DNA of 64,000 bases from Rhyzopertha dominica (Eukaryota > Arthropoda > Insecta > Coleoptera > Bostrichidae): NCBI GenBank assembly GCA_025024175.1, contig QCXZ01000003.1:16512392-16576391 (forward strand), read 5' to 3'. Below are positions 1 through 10,149 of the stretch, piece after piece; position 1 is the stretch's first letter, and each line of letters starts with the position of its first letter. The notes beneath the pieces were generated by a model, which saw only the letters and a program-made list of their open reading frames with translations, did not search any database and was not told the origin of the DNA. The translations under genes and the position numbers were made by a program.

Positions 1-785
1 TCTCTCTTTAGAACGAACATTGTACTTGAATTATTTAAAAGTTTCTCAAAATTTTGGGGTTTTGTATGCAGCAATGGGTATGTAGGCATAATTTGTACCA
101 TAATAAGCTACTAAACTAACACTTAAAAAATTGTGAACAGCCCTATAGCAGAACATGGCGGCGACTAGTTTTTCTTGTTTTTTTACTAAGAAGGAGTAAA
201 AATTACGCATACATGGTAATGACACAAATTGAAGAAGACAAAAATCGGCATCCAACTATGAAGCAATATTTATTATACGGGGTAAGGTTAAAAAATATTT
301 ACAAAAATTAGCTTTATTTGCAAAATATCAGAATCTGCCAAAAAAATTTTGGACACTCACTATGTTATTTTTACAAAATTTAAAAGGACCTACAATTTGA
401 CATTAACTTAAGGTTGTACCGAAAAAAAAAACAAAGAAAATACGAGCCTGGGGAGTTTTAGTTGGCGGACTCCGTATTTAAAAAATATGAACTAAAAGTT
501 TCACTATATGCGTGAGATTTTCTTAACATTAACAGGAAAATACAAAACAATCAATTTAAATTTTCAAATTGATGTCTCCTTTCCAATTTGTTAGTGAGTA
601 AGTTAAGAGTAGCCATTGGATTGAAAATAGTAAGCTTAGTGTGCCGGTTATCCAGGCACACTCGATCTTTAGATGCTACCTAGAAATAAGTCTCAAAATA
701 AATAAAATGAAATCGTCATTAGATATTATTAATCTTATAGGCAAAGAAGTGGCATCGCAAAATTTGTACAAATAATGTAGCTTAC
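1..785. other. AT-rich sequence, no gene seen
   Basis: No coding pattern or RNA gene was recognised. It lies directly upstream of the pogo/Tigger relic and may include that element's eroded 5' part, but I could not find its terminal repeat. Confidence 0.4.
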
Positions 786-1765
786 GACCAGTTTGGAAAG
801 AGGAAAAACATTACTGTGGTTTGTGTATTTAGTGTATTTGGCGTTGATGTGCCTCCAATGTTCATTTTCAACAGAAAAAGAATAAATAACGCACAACTAC
901 GGAAACACCAGGGGCTTTGTATTCCTGTTTTCTAGGGTGGTTAAAGCATTATTCAGCAGTTCATCAAACCATCTCTTAAAGATCCCGTTCTTTTAATAAT
1001 GGACAATCATTCAACTCACTGCACATCAGACGTTTACAGATTTTGCGAGAGCAATGGAATCATTCTTTTAACTATTCCCCCACATACATACATCCCTCCA
1101 ATGCCGCTCTGAAAACTGCTTATAAGGTTGAATGCACCAAGTATATGAATAACAATCTTTTCGCAAAATTACAACATTTGAAGTTTCAGAGTTGTTCATT
1201 CAATAATACTTATATTTGCACCTTACACCTATACTACACCTATACTTCGGTGCACTGGCATTTGGCACCGGCATTTGGTCTTTCCTGCAGAAGATTTTAC
1301 ACCTGCTGATCCACAAAATAATATTCAACATTCAGATGTGATACTTCGTGAAAATCAAACCTTTTTGTTTGAACATATTTTGTCACCTCCTGGACCATCT
1401 TCTTTTGAACCAAATCATTCTAGAGCGTCACAAACTAGACAAAGAAAACAATAAAAAAGGGGTTGGAAAATAAACAGAGAGCAAATGAAAGAAATGTTAA
1501 GACAAAACTAGCAGAGACTAATGCAGAAGACAAGAAGAAGTTGCACAGTGGCCTTGAAAATACAAGGTCAAGCGATGGAAATGATGAAGAAGTTGAAGAC
1601 GAAGAGAGCGAAAGCGAAATGAATAAAAACATATGCCTCATTTGCAGAGAATTTGGAAGTAATCGTGAAGTATGGCTGAGATGTGTGGCATGTGGACAGT
1701 GAGCTCACAAAGCGTGTACCAATTTAGAAAAGGGTTCTAAATTTATTTGCGATTTTTGTGAATAA
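786..1765 (+). pseudogene. pogo/Tigger-like DDE transposase relic with C-terminal PHD-like finger
   Basis: Broken transposase of the pogo/Tigger branch of Tc1/mariner, which cuts and pastes DNA with a DDE/D catalytic core. In the frame of 786 the translation GKRKNITVVCVFSVFG is followed by VPPMFIFNRKR, and after stops the same frame gives VLLIMDNHSTH, SNGIILLTIPPHT and LKTAYK. These are the order and spacing of the family's core; the aspartate of DNHS is the second catalytic residue. A second frame (1463-1765) gives an acidic linker and a cysteine-rich tail CLIC...CVACGQ...CDFCE, a PHD-like finger seen on many insect pogo-like proteins. An in-frame stop follows VACGQ. The N-terminal DNA-binding part and the last acidic residue are not recognisable. 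Stops and a frame change show it is dead. Confidence 0.8.
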
Positions 1766-3824
1766 ATATCGCTTTACAAAATGTTACGGGCTCCATCTTT
1801 TTCATGTGTATTTCATGATTATCTCTTTATTTATTACTCTTATTGTATAACTACTATGTTGCTGAGTTCATCTGTGGTCTCCTAGGATGAGATTGTGGTA
1901 AGCAGACAAAATAATTATTTTACCCCCTAGGTACCATTTATACAGGGACAAAAAAATACTGTGAATAGCCAATATATGGGTGATCATTTTAATAGAGAAA
2001 AGAAAGTGGTCGCTCAAAAAACACGATTAAAAAAACACCCCCGAAAGAAGGTTGCACCCCATAACTTTAAGGGTAGTAACGACAGAGGGTTGTTAATTTT
2101 CTTAAGAATAGACCTTATGGAACTACATTATTCCAATTTTTTTCAGATTTTTATCTCTGACAATTTTTGAGAAAAAATGTTAAATATTAAGGGTTGAATG
2201 GCAAAANCTAGAAAACGGAGTGGAATTGGGGTGTGTAATTAGGTGTGCGACATATACCCTTAACTGGGAACAATATATGTCAATTTTAGCCAAATTCCAG
2301 CAGGGGTACTTTTTACCATCTTATCGTACTATAGCCTTTGAAGCGAAAGCCAAAGAATATTGATCCATACAAGATCATTAAGTAATGACGATGTAGAAAA
2401 AGTAAGCATCTTGCTCTCCAGAATCCCACAACGGGTGCTATTTATGGAATTTAATAATAAGATATGTGCTTACTTGATTTAATTTGATATACAAAAATTA
2501 TTTACAAATTACCACCGTATTAGGATATTAAAATTATTTACGTACTTTTCCCCTATTTATTGACGTAATGATTACATTTTATCGTTGTCTCTCTCCGGTT
2601 TTCTATTAAATATTGACGACCTTAGTAGAAAATACCTGCTTCTCCACAAATGAAATTTAAATTTCAAATCTCGAGCTCGTCGATAATTATCATTCGATTC
2701 AGGTTGCTCACGTCTGGATTCCTCTAGACTCGGATGTCCGATCCTACAGGCAGCCTGTTGAATTAATGTGGTACCTACGCTTTCAGCCCTTCAGTGCCAC
2801 CGATTATAGTCGTTCTGTTATGAGGATAATTGCAGGGATGATTTCTAGTGGTTGGTTAGTTAGATATAAGATATTTNTATTGAGCTTGTTTAACTAGTTA
2901 GTTCTTAAAAGCTACCATAAGAATGTTTTTGACAAAATATACCAAATTGCCGAATTATATTCTATATAAACATTTAACAGGTGCATACGCTACTGATACA
3001 AGCAGGTACAGCAAAATAATATCTACCTTTGTCTAGTACTTTTCGAAATATTCTGCACCGAGATGAAAAATATTAATCAAGCCTGCATAATTTTTTCAGC
3101 TTTGATCGCAATGCTATCGAGTACTAATTATACGTATAAACATTTAATTGAATGCTAGGTACAAGTACAACCTTTTATAGGTACAACCGTAGTCAATGAA
3201 AATGTCCTGACTCTCAAAGCATGTTACTGCTCGATGCCGCGCGATAATGCATATGATACTCACCATATTGTTCACCTGAAAATCGGGCAGCCACTATATA
3301 GCATAGTTGATTTAGAAGCGGTGCAAGAAACAGGATTCATCTGTCTGAGCCTGAGCAATATTTACCCCTTTCCGAACAAAACCAGATGCAGACCACATTC
3401 CTGTAGTTTGCATTCGCCGGATCTCTTAACTATACCCTGTCAGATTTCCGAGGTTTCTAGTAAGTGCATATCAGGCATTCGTATCTTGCTTTGTATATTT
3501 TAAGCATTACCTGTACGTTGCAAAATCTTAAAAAGAGTGGCTGTCTGACATGGCTCATATGAATGAAAAGAGAAAATAATATCAAACAGCAAATATGGAT
3601 AATTATTGTAATGTTACATTAATAAACCTTATTGCAAGAAAGTGGATTCCAATAAAACAATCAGTTTTAATCATTTCAAATTTTGTGTTGTTTAGGTATC
3701 TAATATCGAAAATGGAATTTGAATAAAAATCAACTATAATTTTTGCATGCATTTATTTATAAAATGAGTATAAGAGGAGTATCGGGATAGCAGCCAACAT
3801 ACACTTTTTTAAGTATTGCAAGCT
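1766..3824. other. anonymous intergenic sequence
   Basis: No supported gene. Short open frames here lack family resemblance, splice context or codon character. Two single N bases occur, near 2207 and 2877. Confidence 0.5.
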
Positions 3825-3900
3825 TTGACCGGGAATTGAACCCTCTTAATCGCTCTTAATCGCTGGACACCAGAATCTGGTGACCATGGCGAATTCCACA
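3825..3900 (-). repeat. tRNA-like (SINE-type) promoter remnant
   Basis: On the minus strand 3832-3842 reads GGTTCAATTCC, an exact match to the polymerase III B box GGTTCRANYCC. Upstream TGGTCACCAG is a loose A box. The spacing suits a tRNA-derived SINE head, but I cannot fold a cloverleaf, so a functional tRNA is unlikely. A short doubled motif (ttaatcgctc/ttaatcgctg) lies between the boxes. Confidence 0.4.
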
Positions 3901-4743
3901 AGAACGGATTCAGCAACATATATGCCAAATGCCGTTTAGTGTAGCGTTACAAGTAGTAAAACATTAATGTATATATGCTGCTTTGACGTCGAATTTGAGT
4001 GGGTTAATGGTGTAGCATCACATTTAAACGGAAATTTAGAGGTTCTGGTTTCCATTCACGGTAAAACCTGGCAATCATCTTTCAAAATGTTGCACTGTTC
4101 TCCGATAACTTCTTTTATATTCATTATAGTATTTAAAGTTATTTGTAAAACAAGATACACATATCATTGTGTCCGCTGCCCATTACCGAAGAACAGCCTN
4201 AAAGAAAACCTGATTAGTTAGTAAGAATTTTGCTCAGTGTATTAATTGACCATTTGAATTTTGTTTATGATTTATAGATTCTTACATGTATTCTTAATTT
4301 TGAACATAGTTCAACGCGGGGAGTATGTTCGGATATTTCCCTAATTTTGTAAACTTGATGGAAAACACCATAATGACATTTTGTTGCCGAGTAGAAAAAC
4401 AATTAAGAATGTAAACGAAGAGTAGAAATTAAAAACTGATGAACCTGTCAANTCTGTCTGTCTGTCTGTCGCTTCTAGCACAGTAATAATATTAAAAACC
4501 AAGTAATACAGTCCACTCAATCGAAACCACACTAACAATATGTTCACATTGGTTATAACGTTTTCAACATTTATTGAAGCTTAAATGCCTAAGTTATTAA
4601 ACTACGATGGCCTTTTTAATTCCTCTTTGTTTTTCTTTTTTGTTTCACTTCAGTGGATATCAGGCAGCCACGCTTTTTATCAAGTTTTGCAATATAATAC
4701 ACATTACGATTTAGAAGAAAATAAACTAAAGTGGGTGGGCAGG
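3901..4743. other. anonymous sequence with TCTG microsatellite
   Basis: No gene recognised. A short (TCTG)n tract lies at about 4453-4470 beside a single N at 4452. Confidence 0.45.
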
Positions 4744-4917
4744 TGGTAGGAATGAATGAGGAAAGACCAGCAAAACGAGTAGAAGAGACAACAGAAGACA
4801 AGGAACGTGATTGAGGCGTTGAAGAAAAGAAACCTCACCTAGGACGAAGCTAGAAGGATAGCAAAGGACATGACGAAGTGGAAGAAAATAGTGCACCAAA
4901 AAGACTGGAATTGAGGC
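4744..4917 (+). pseudogene. LINE C-terminal fragment
   Basis: With frame corrections the translation follows the tail of many non-LTR retrotransposon polyproteins: NEERPAKRVEETTEDKERD, then ALKKRNL, DEARRIAKDMTKWKKIV and a terminal HQKDWN before a stop. The usual family form is GRPxKRWxDDI...ARDRxxWK. Stops and frameshifts are present, so it is dead. The clade cannot be fixed from so little. Confidence 0.6.
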
Positions 4918-4984
4918 AACATGCATTCTCATATTTCATATTCCCATATTTCCACCGATGATTGCAGGTTCTGAACCGCTATCT

Positions 4985-5703
4985 CATTACCTCAGCAAGC
5001 TCGTGGTTAGTTTTAGCGTGGATACAGTTCTTTCTCTTCCATAACCTTATCTGTACCAGGTATTTGCGTGTTGCATTATGTGTTACGTCATGGACATGCT
5101 CATGTTTAACGTCACCCCTAGGTATTTAATGCGTTCTGAATAGAAATCTGGAAGTTACCACTCATGAAACTAAATTCCTTGCCTTTAATATTACTGTCTC
5201 GGTCTCAGGCGTAAAAGACGTTCTACAAAGTTGGACCTAAGATGGAGCTCTAGGGAACTCTGCAATAAGTCACCTGAAATGTACCTGAATCGCCAACGAT
5301 GAGTGTTCTGTTCGAGAAGTAACAAAAATCTGTTGCTCAAGGTTTTAACAATTCCTTTCTAGGGTATAGAAATTTTTTCTCTCTAAAGTTCTCCTGTTTG
5401 CAAGCTGCCAAGAGCATCTATACTTAGTCGATTTTCTTTCTCTAAATCAATACTGGAAGTCCGCCAGGTCTCTTATTCTCACTCTTTCCTTTTTAAGTCC
5501 GTTGTCTATAAGCCGTTTATATAGCTTTTTGCCCTTCATTAACATGCAAATATTTCTTTACAAGCACTTGTCTTCCAATCTTTGAAAAAAGCACCCGCTC
5601 TCCATACCCTATCAAAGACTTCAAGGCAAAAATTACTTGCTTACAGTGCTGCACTCTTTACTACAATAGAGGGGATGCCATTAGGACCCGGCGCCTTTTT
5701 GTT
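4985..5703 (-). pseudogene. LINE reverse transcriptase relic
   Basis: Read on minus from 5703, KKAPGPNGIPSIVVKSAAL and VFDRVWRAGAFFKDWKTS match the start of the RT domain of non-LTR elements (family form APGPDGIP...FPxxWK). A later piece, IKYLGVTLNMS near 5115-5130, matches the conserved segment after the palm. Several frames and stops intervene and the catalytic YxDD box is not recognisable. It points opposite to the fragment at 4744-4917, so the two are probably separate insertions or an inversion. Confidence 0.65.
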
Positions 5704-7284
5704 TCTTATTCTTTTAGACACCTGTCTTAGTTATTCGTTTTCGTTGAAGCTTATACGCACTTCGGCATTTGAGTTTTGTCATATCCAATTTATTTTCCTA
5801 CTATCTAGGAACATACTATTTGAATAGCGATTAAAAAAATCTAAATATTTTTGAAGAAAGATGTCTTTGTGATTGAAAATAATAGTGGGTTATACTAGTT
5901 ATACTGTTGAATATACAAGTAGATATGCAGCGAGCTAACTTGATTATCTATTGTTAAGACAATTGCCTAATAGTAGAGACTGCAGCAAAAACGGTTAACA
6001 TGTCGAATTTCTACAAATTTGCTGTTATTATGTGTATTTTTTTACCAAATGATGTGCTCAAATGTATGACGATCTACGCAATGTGTTTAGAAAAACTATT
6101 TTCGGAAGTGAATATGCCTTTCAGGTTATAGCGTAATTTATGTTTGTGAATCCTTATCAAGCTCTAATAAAGCCTTCTTATCACTTCCAAGTGTTCTAGC
6201 TCAACTGACTTCAAGAATTCCGAAACTACTACCATATGCTATACGCCTATATTCATTACACAAATAGTTTAATTATAAAGACACTAAAAAGGAAATTTAA
6301 AAATGATAAACTACTGTTGTCATTTGATTGTCTGTCCATGACACCAGCAACCCATTGAACGCGTCTCGAAGTTCTCGTTAATGATATTGTGTGAATACTA
6401 AACTACAGACAGGTCCTATTCATCAATATCATCCATCATATTAATAATGCGTGCATTTCCCTTTGTGGTTGGCCTTTAATAAAATTTAGGGTTGGTTGGA
6501 TATGGTTATTTTACGGTCGTACGTTAACCCGCTTTATATGAACCTGTGGGAAGCGTTTTTGCAGTTTCCGCTCGTATAAAACAATCCGCCCATTTCCTCC
6601 ATCAAACTGACTGTTAGCAGCTGTTAGTGGTAGAGCGTGGAAGTTAAATGAATCATTCTTGTTGCCTTCTATAGCCGTCGTTGTGGTTACGGGGTATACT
6701 GATCCGAAATAATGTTTTACTGACCGGCCAATTTCATACGATTTCTTTTTTAAGTATAGAACTTCCTTTTCACCATTGAAATCTTTGAGATTGCTCCAAT
6801 TGTTCAGTAAAATAATGTTTTTGTCCAAGATCGATGTTCGCGCGATTTTTGTAGTTTCACAAAAAAGTATTAAATATCATGGAGAAATGGAATATCCTGT
6901 ATCAAAGATAACCTGTGAAATATGACAATGTTCGAATATAAAACTGAGGTTTTTGGATTCGACTTTTTCTTTAGACGATTTAAATTTACTTACATACTCA
7001 TTAACTTTCCGTATCTGTAGTTTTAATTATATCTTGTTGCATTTTATGAACGTCTTGAATTTTGTTTCGTATATTTTAGATGTTCACGAAGCCATATTTC
7101 TTTAAAAAATAGCCTTTGATACACCCGTTAAGTTTGATATAAATACGCGTATATTAAATACGTGGTAGAGGAGGTATTAACTTTCAGCTAAAATGGATAT
7201 GACAAAGTAATTTTTTTCACTGGACTATTTTCGCTGGCCCTTTCTGTGCTCTCCTGCCATAGTTTGTAAACCCTCCACTAGATG
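5704..7284. other. anonymous intergenic sequence
   Basis: No family recognised. The longest open frame, 6511-6828 on minus (105 codons), has no motif that I know and no clear coding signature, so I do not call it a gene. Confidence 0.45.
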
Positions 7285-7667
7285 ACGCACACCGATTTTT
7301 AAAATACAGTCGCTAGATAAGATTAACTAGCGCAACCATCCGCCCAGTGTTGCCAGCAGGTTTAAAATAAAAGTACTAAACTGTCTTGTGAAAAGGTGCT
7401 AGATTGCATAAAAAAGTGTAGCATATAATCAAAAACTTATCTTTGCATTTGGCGGTATATTTGAATTTGACACATGTAATAAAAAGAAAAATAAAAATTC
7501 AACACCACAAATAAACATTTATTTTGTCATAAATAAATCCATAAAATAACATTCTTTAAGTAAATAAAAGATACATACACCATAAATAAATAATTTGTAT
7601 ACATTTGCAAAACCGTAATAGTTATTATTGAGAATACATATATATCTATTTTTTGACAATTTATGTA

Positions 7668-8301
7668 CAGGGTGTCCCAGTTAGGGTAGCATAACATAGG
7701 TAACTTTCTTATTATCAGAGATAGGGATAAATTTAAATATTTTAAATTTTAGGCTTTTACCCTGCATATTAGTAATATTTGCTCACCGAAAAAAATCGAA
7801 AAATTACCAAAATTGTTTTTGCACCTTTAACGATTACCTGACTTCTGATAAAAAAAACAGAGAGCATTTTGTTTGAGCACTTTTTTATACTCTTCAAGCT
7901 GCTGTAGTTACATTTTGCGGAAAACGTTTTGTTCCGAAGAAACCATCTTCAGGTTCATTTTTTATGGCAGCCATATTGTCATATTGGATTTTTTTGCTTT
8001 TCGGTACGAAACGTTTTCCACAAAATATAACTACAGCAGCTTGAAGAGCATAACAAAGTGCTCTAACAAAGTACTTTCTGTATTTTGATCAGAGATCAGG
8101 CAACCGTTATAGGGGCAAAAATGAATTTAGGAATTTTTATGTTTTCTGGTAATAACTCAAAAATGGTAGTGTCATTTCAAATTTGAGTAGGTATTACTAT
8201 TTACTAATATGCAGGGTAAAAAGCAAACCTTTTCACTTTTGAGCGAATCTCTGATAATAAGACAGTTACCCATGTTATGCTACCTTAACTGGGACACCCT
8301 G
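7668..8301. mobile_element. Palindromic (foldback) MITE with TA target duplication
   Basis: The left end CAGGGTGTCCCAGTTAGGG is mirrored at the right end with one change, and similarity continues inward through arms of about 300 bp (for example cttcaagctgctgtagtta against taactacagcagcttgaag). TA flanks both sides (7666-7667 and 8302-8303), as for Tc1/mariner-type insertion. It has no coding capacity. It lies inside the hAT element and therefore inserted later. Confidence 0.85.
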
Positions 8302-8460
8302 TACACTATCACATTTCATACCATATCCATGTAATTCTAGATTATGGAAAAAAAACACTTTTCGAAGAACAGGTATTTGCATTTCGTGTTCTTCAAAAAG
8401 TGTTTTTTTCCATAACCTGAATATTAATGAATTTATAAAAGTTAGCACAATACTCGCAAG

Positions 8461-9045
8461 TTATTTATAAAAAATTTTCATTTCAGCCACTTCCTTCGGT
8501 ACTAGCCATTGGTAGCAAGGCACTCCATTTAAAAGCTCCTTAGCAAGCATTAGTGAGTTACATGTTTCAGGTGATAAACGATTCCTAATCTTTGTTTTGA
8601 TTAGGTTCAACTGAGAAAATATTCTCTCGGCAGCAGCACTGCTGTGAGGAAGACTCATTATATTAAAAACAAATTCACAAATGTTCTTGTAAACTTTTTC
8701 GTTCTCCGAATTATTGAAGTTATACAATTCATCCCAAAAACTTTGGAAGTCAAGACCAGATAATTTTTCTTTTACTTCTCGTGACAAACTACAAATTTCC
8801 CTGTACTCGCTACTGATTTCTTCCAAACTGTCATCTACCCAGCTAAGAAATCTACTTAATAAAGGCGTTAATGAATTCAATTCAGTTAACACAGTTTGGG
8901 GATTAAGAAGTTCAAAATTTTTGTATTCATCTAAATTAGAAAATCTCTGTTTAATTTGCATACATAGTTCAACATAATAGGCTAAGCACTTATTTTTTAA
9001 TTCGTGCATGTTTACTGAACGGTGTGCGCCTTTCAAAGTATACAT
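8461..9045 (-). CDS. hAT transposase, C-terminal dimerisation part (truncated)
   Basis: A 194-codon open frame holding the C-terminal hAT region, which mediates transposase dimerisation and closes the RNase H-like catalytic fold. Residues about 130-170 read LPHSSAAAERIFSQLNLIK, followed by KTKIRNRLSPETCNSLML; the SSAAAERxFS core is the family's hallmark. The first 100 residues fit the helical insertion region. The BED finger and the first two catalytic aspartates are absent, so it cannot transpose on its own. The start codon is simply the first ATG of the open frame; the native protein would have been much longer. It lies within the terminal repeats at 7345 and 9201, which confirms the assignment. 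No stop interrupts the fragment, suggesting modest age. Confidence 0.85.
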   Translation of the reverse strand: MYTLKGAHRSVNMHELKNKCLAYYVELCMQIKQRFSNLDEYKNFELLNPQTVLTELNSLTPLLSRFLSWVDDSLEEISSEYREICSLSREVKEKLSGLDFQSFWDELYNFNNSENEKVYKNICEFVFNIMSLPHSSAAAERIFSQLNLIKTKIRNRLSPETCNSLMLAKELLNGVPCYQWLVPKEVAEMKIFYK

Positions 9046-9212
9046 ATGTGCACTTTATAACCATACAAATGTACGAAAAGCTTAAAGTAAAACAACACCG
9101 GCAACTGCAAAATGTGCTGAATTATTACAAAAAGTGCTGCGGTATAGCTTTTTACAGAAAGTGCTTAGATTCATACTTTTGTGCTGTCACTGGCAACACT
9201 GCATCCGCCACG

Positions 9213-9394
9213 TTTGGGATTTTTCAAGACAGCAAATTCAAAAACTGTCAGTATTTCTAGAGGTTGCAAATATTGTATAGAAGTTAATAGATTTTTTCAT
9301 ATGGAAAAAGACAGTAATTAGAATACTGAAAAAATCGATTAACTTCTATAAAATATTTGCAACTTTTGAATTTTCCGCCTTGAAAAATCCCAAA
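9213..9394. repeat. 182-bp palindrome (foldback MITE core)
   Basis: TTTGGGATTTTTCAAG at one end is inverted at the other. Internal arms also pair, for example gttgcaaatattgtatagaa against ttctataaaatatttgcaac. It starts 4 bp after the hAT target duplication and forms the centre of the older foldback. Confidence 0.75.
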
Positions 9395-9419
9395 AATAGC
9401 ACTACTTAATCTTATCTAG

Positions 9420-10149
9420 TGAGTTTATTCACAAAATGATCGGGCAATCGTCGTAGTTCGTCAAGCCACTAGATAGCGCATAGGCGTTTTCATAAAGTGA
9501 CCCCCAAAATGCTGTGTAACACGTGCCTTAATTAAAATCGTTGCAGTGCCATATATCTTATAAATTCAGTGATCTTCAAAGCTGTAAATGATGACTGCAT
9601 ATTATATTTGTACCGACTTTGTTAATCTGTGATGTTATTAATTAAGAACTCATAAATATTTTGATTACAAACATTAGACCGATAACTATTTGTCTTCTTG
9701 TGTTTATTTAGCGACGGTATTTTACCGAAAACAAATAATCTCATGCAGTTCTTTATAAGCTGAGATTTAGAATATCATATTCTTGTGGTGGATCGTGACA
9801 CCCGAGTACTTGGTGCTGTTTATTTAGATGTTTATCTGTTGCATATTTACTATAGAGCTACTGAATGTCAACATAGCAGGAAATGAACACACATAAGTCT
9901 TATAGTAGTAGAATACGTCTCAATCAGGTCAATAACATAAAAAAATAAAAAAAACAGGTATCCTGTGGCACATCACAAATCATTGAAGACTACTGGCTCG
10001 TGGTTTACCGCCTTCTTAATATGGATGTATTACATACATGAATGCGATTCGGCCTAATTACAGTCAATTTGAACATGCGCTGCCTGAGATATGGTCGCCG
10101 GCAACTGTCCAACTCTCCGGCTGCACCTGCAAGGGTGAACCTTTTTCTC
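9420..10149. other. anonymous sequence, possible eroded RT scrap
   Basis: No gene. On minus near 9965-9985 a DVPQDT reading recalls the GVPQGS motif of LINE reverse transcriptases, but the context is too eroded to claim it. Confidence 0.35.

Larger units (their letters stand above)
7345..9201 (-). mobile_element. hAT transposon with perfect TIRs and 8-bp target duplication
   Basis: The ends are CAGTGTTGCCAG (7345-7356) and its perfect inverse CTGGCAACACTG (9190-9201). Both sides carry the identical octamer CATCCGCC (7337-7344 and 9202-9209), and an 8-bp target duplication is diagnostic of hAT. It carries the C-terminal part of a hAT transposase on minus (8461-9045) and a palindromic MITE (7668-8301). 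At 1857 bp and lacking the N-terminal transposase domains it is an internally deleted, non-autonomous copy. Confidence 0.93.
7313..9419. repeat. Older foldback element, interrupted by the hAT insertion
   Basis: CTAGATAAGATTAA at 7313-7326 is matched by its exact inverse at 9406-9419. If the hAT element and one copy of its target duplication are removed, these arms flank the 182-bp palindrome at 9213-9394, so the pre-insertion structure was a short foldback MITE. Related arm sequence may extend left to about 7285 and right to about 9490. Its target duplication was not determined. Confidence 0.55.

Noticed and set aside
6511..6828. 105-codon minus-strand frame
   Set aside because: No domain, no splice or promoter context, and ordinary AT-rich composition; chance frame.
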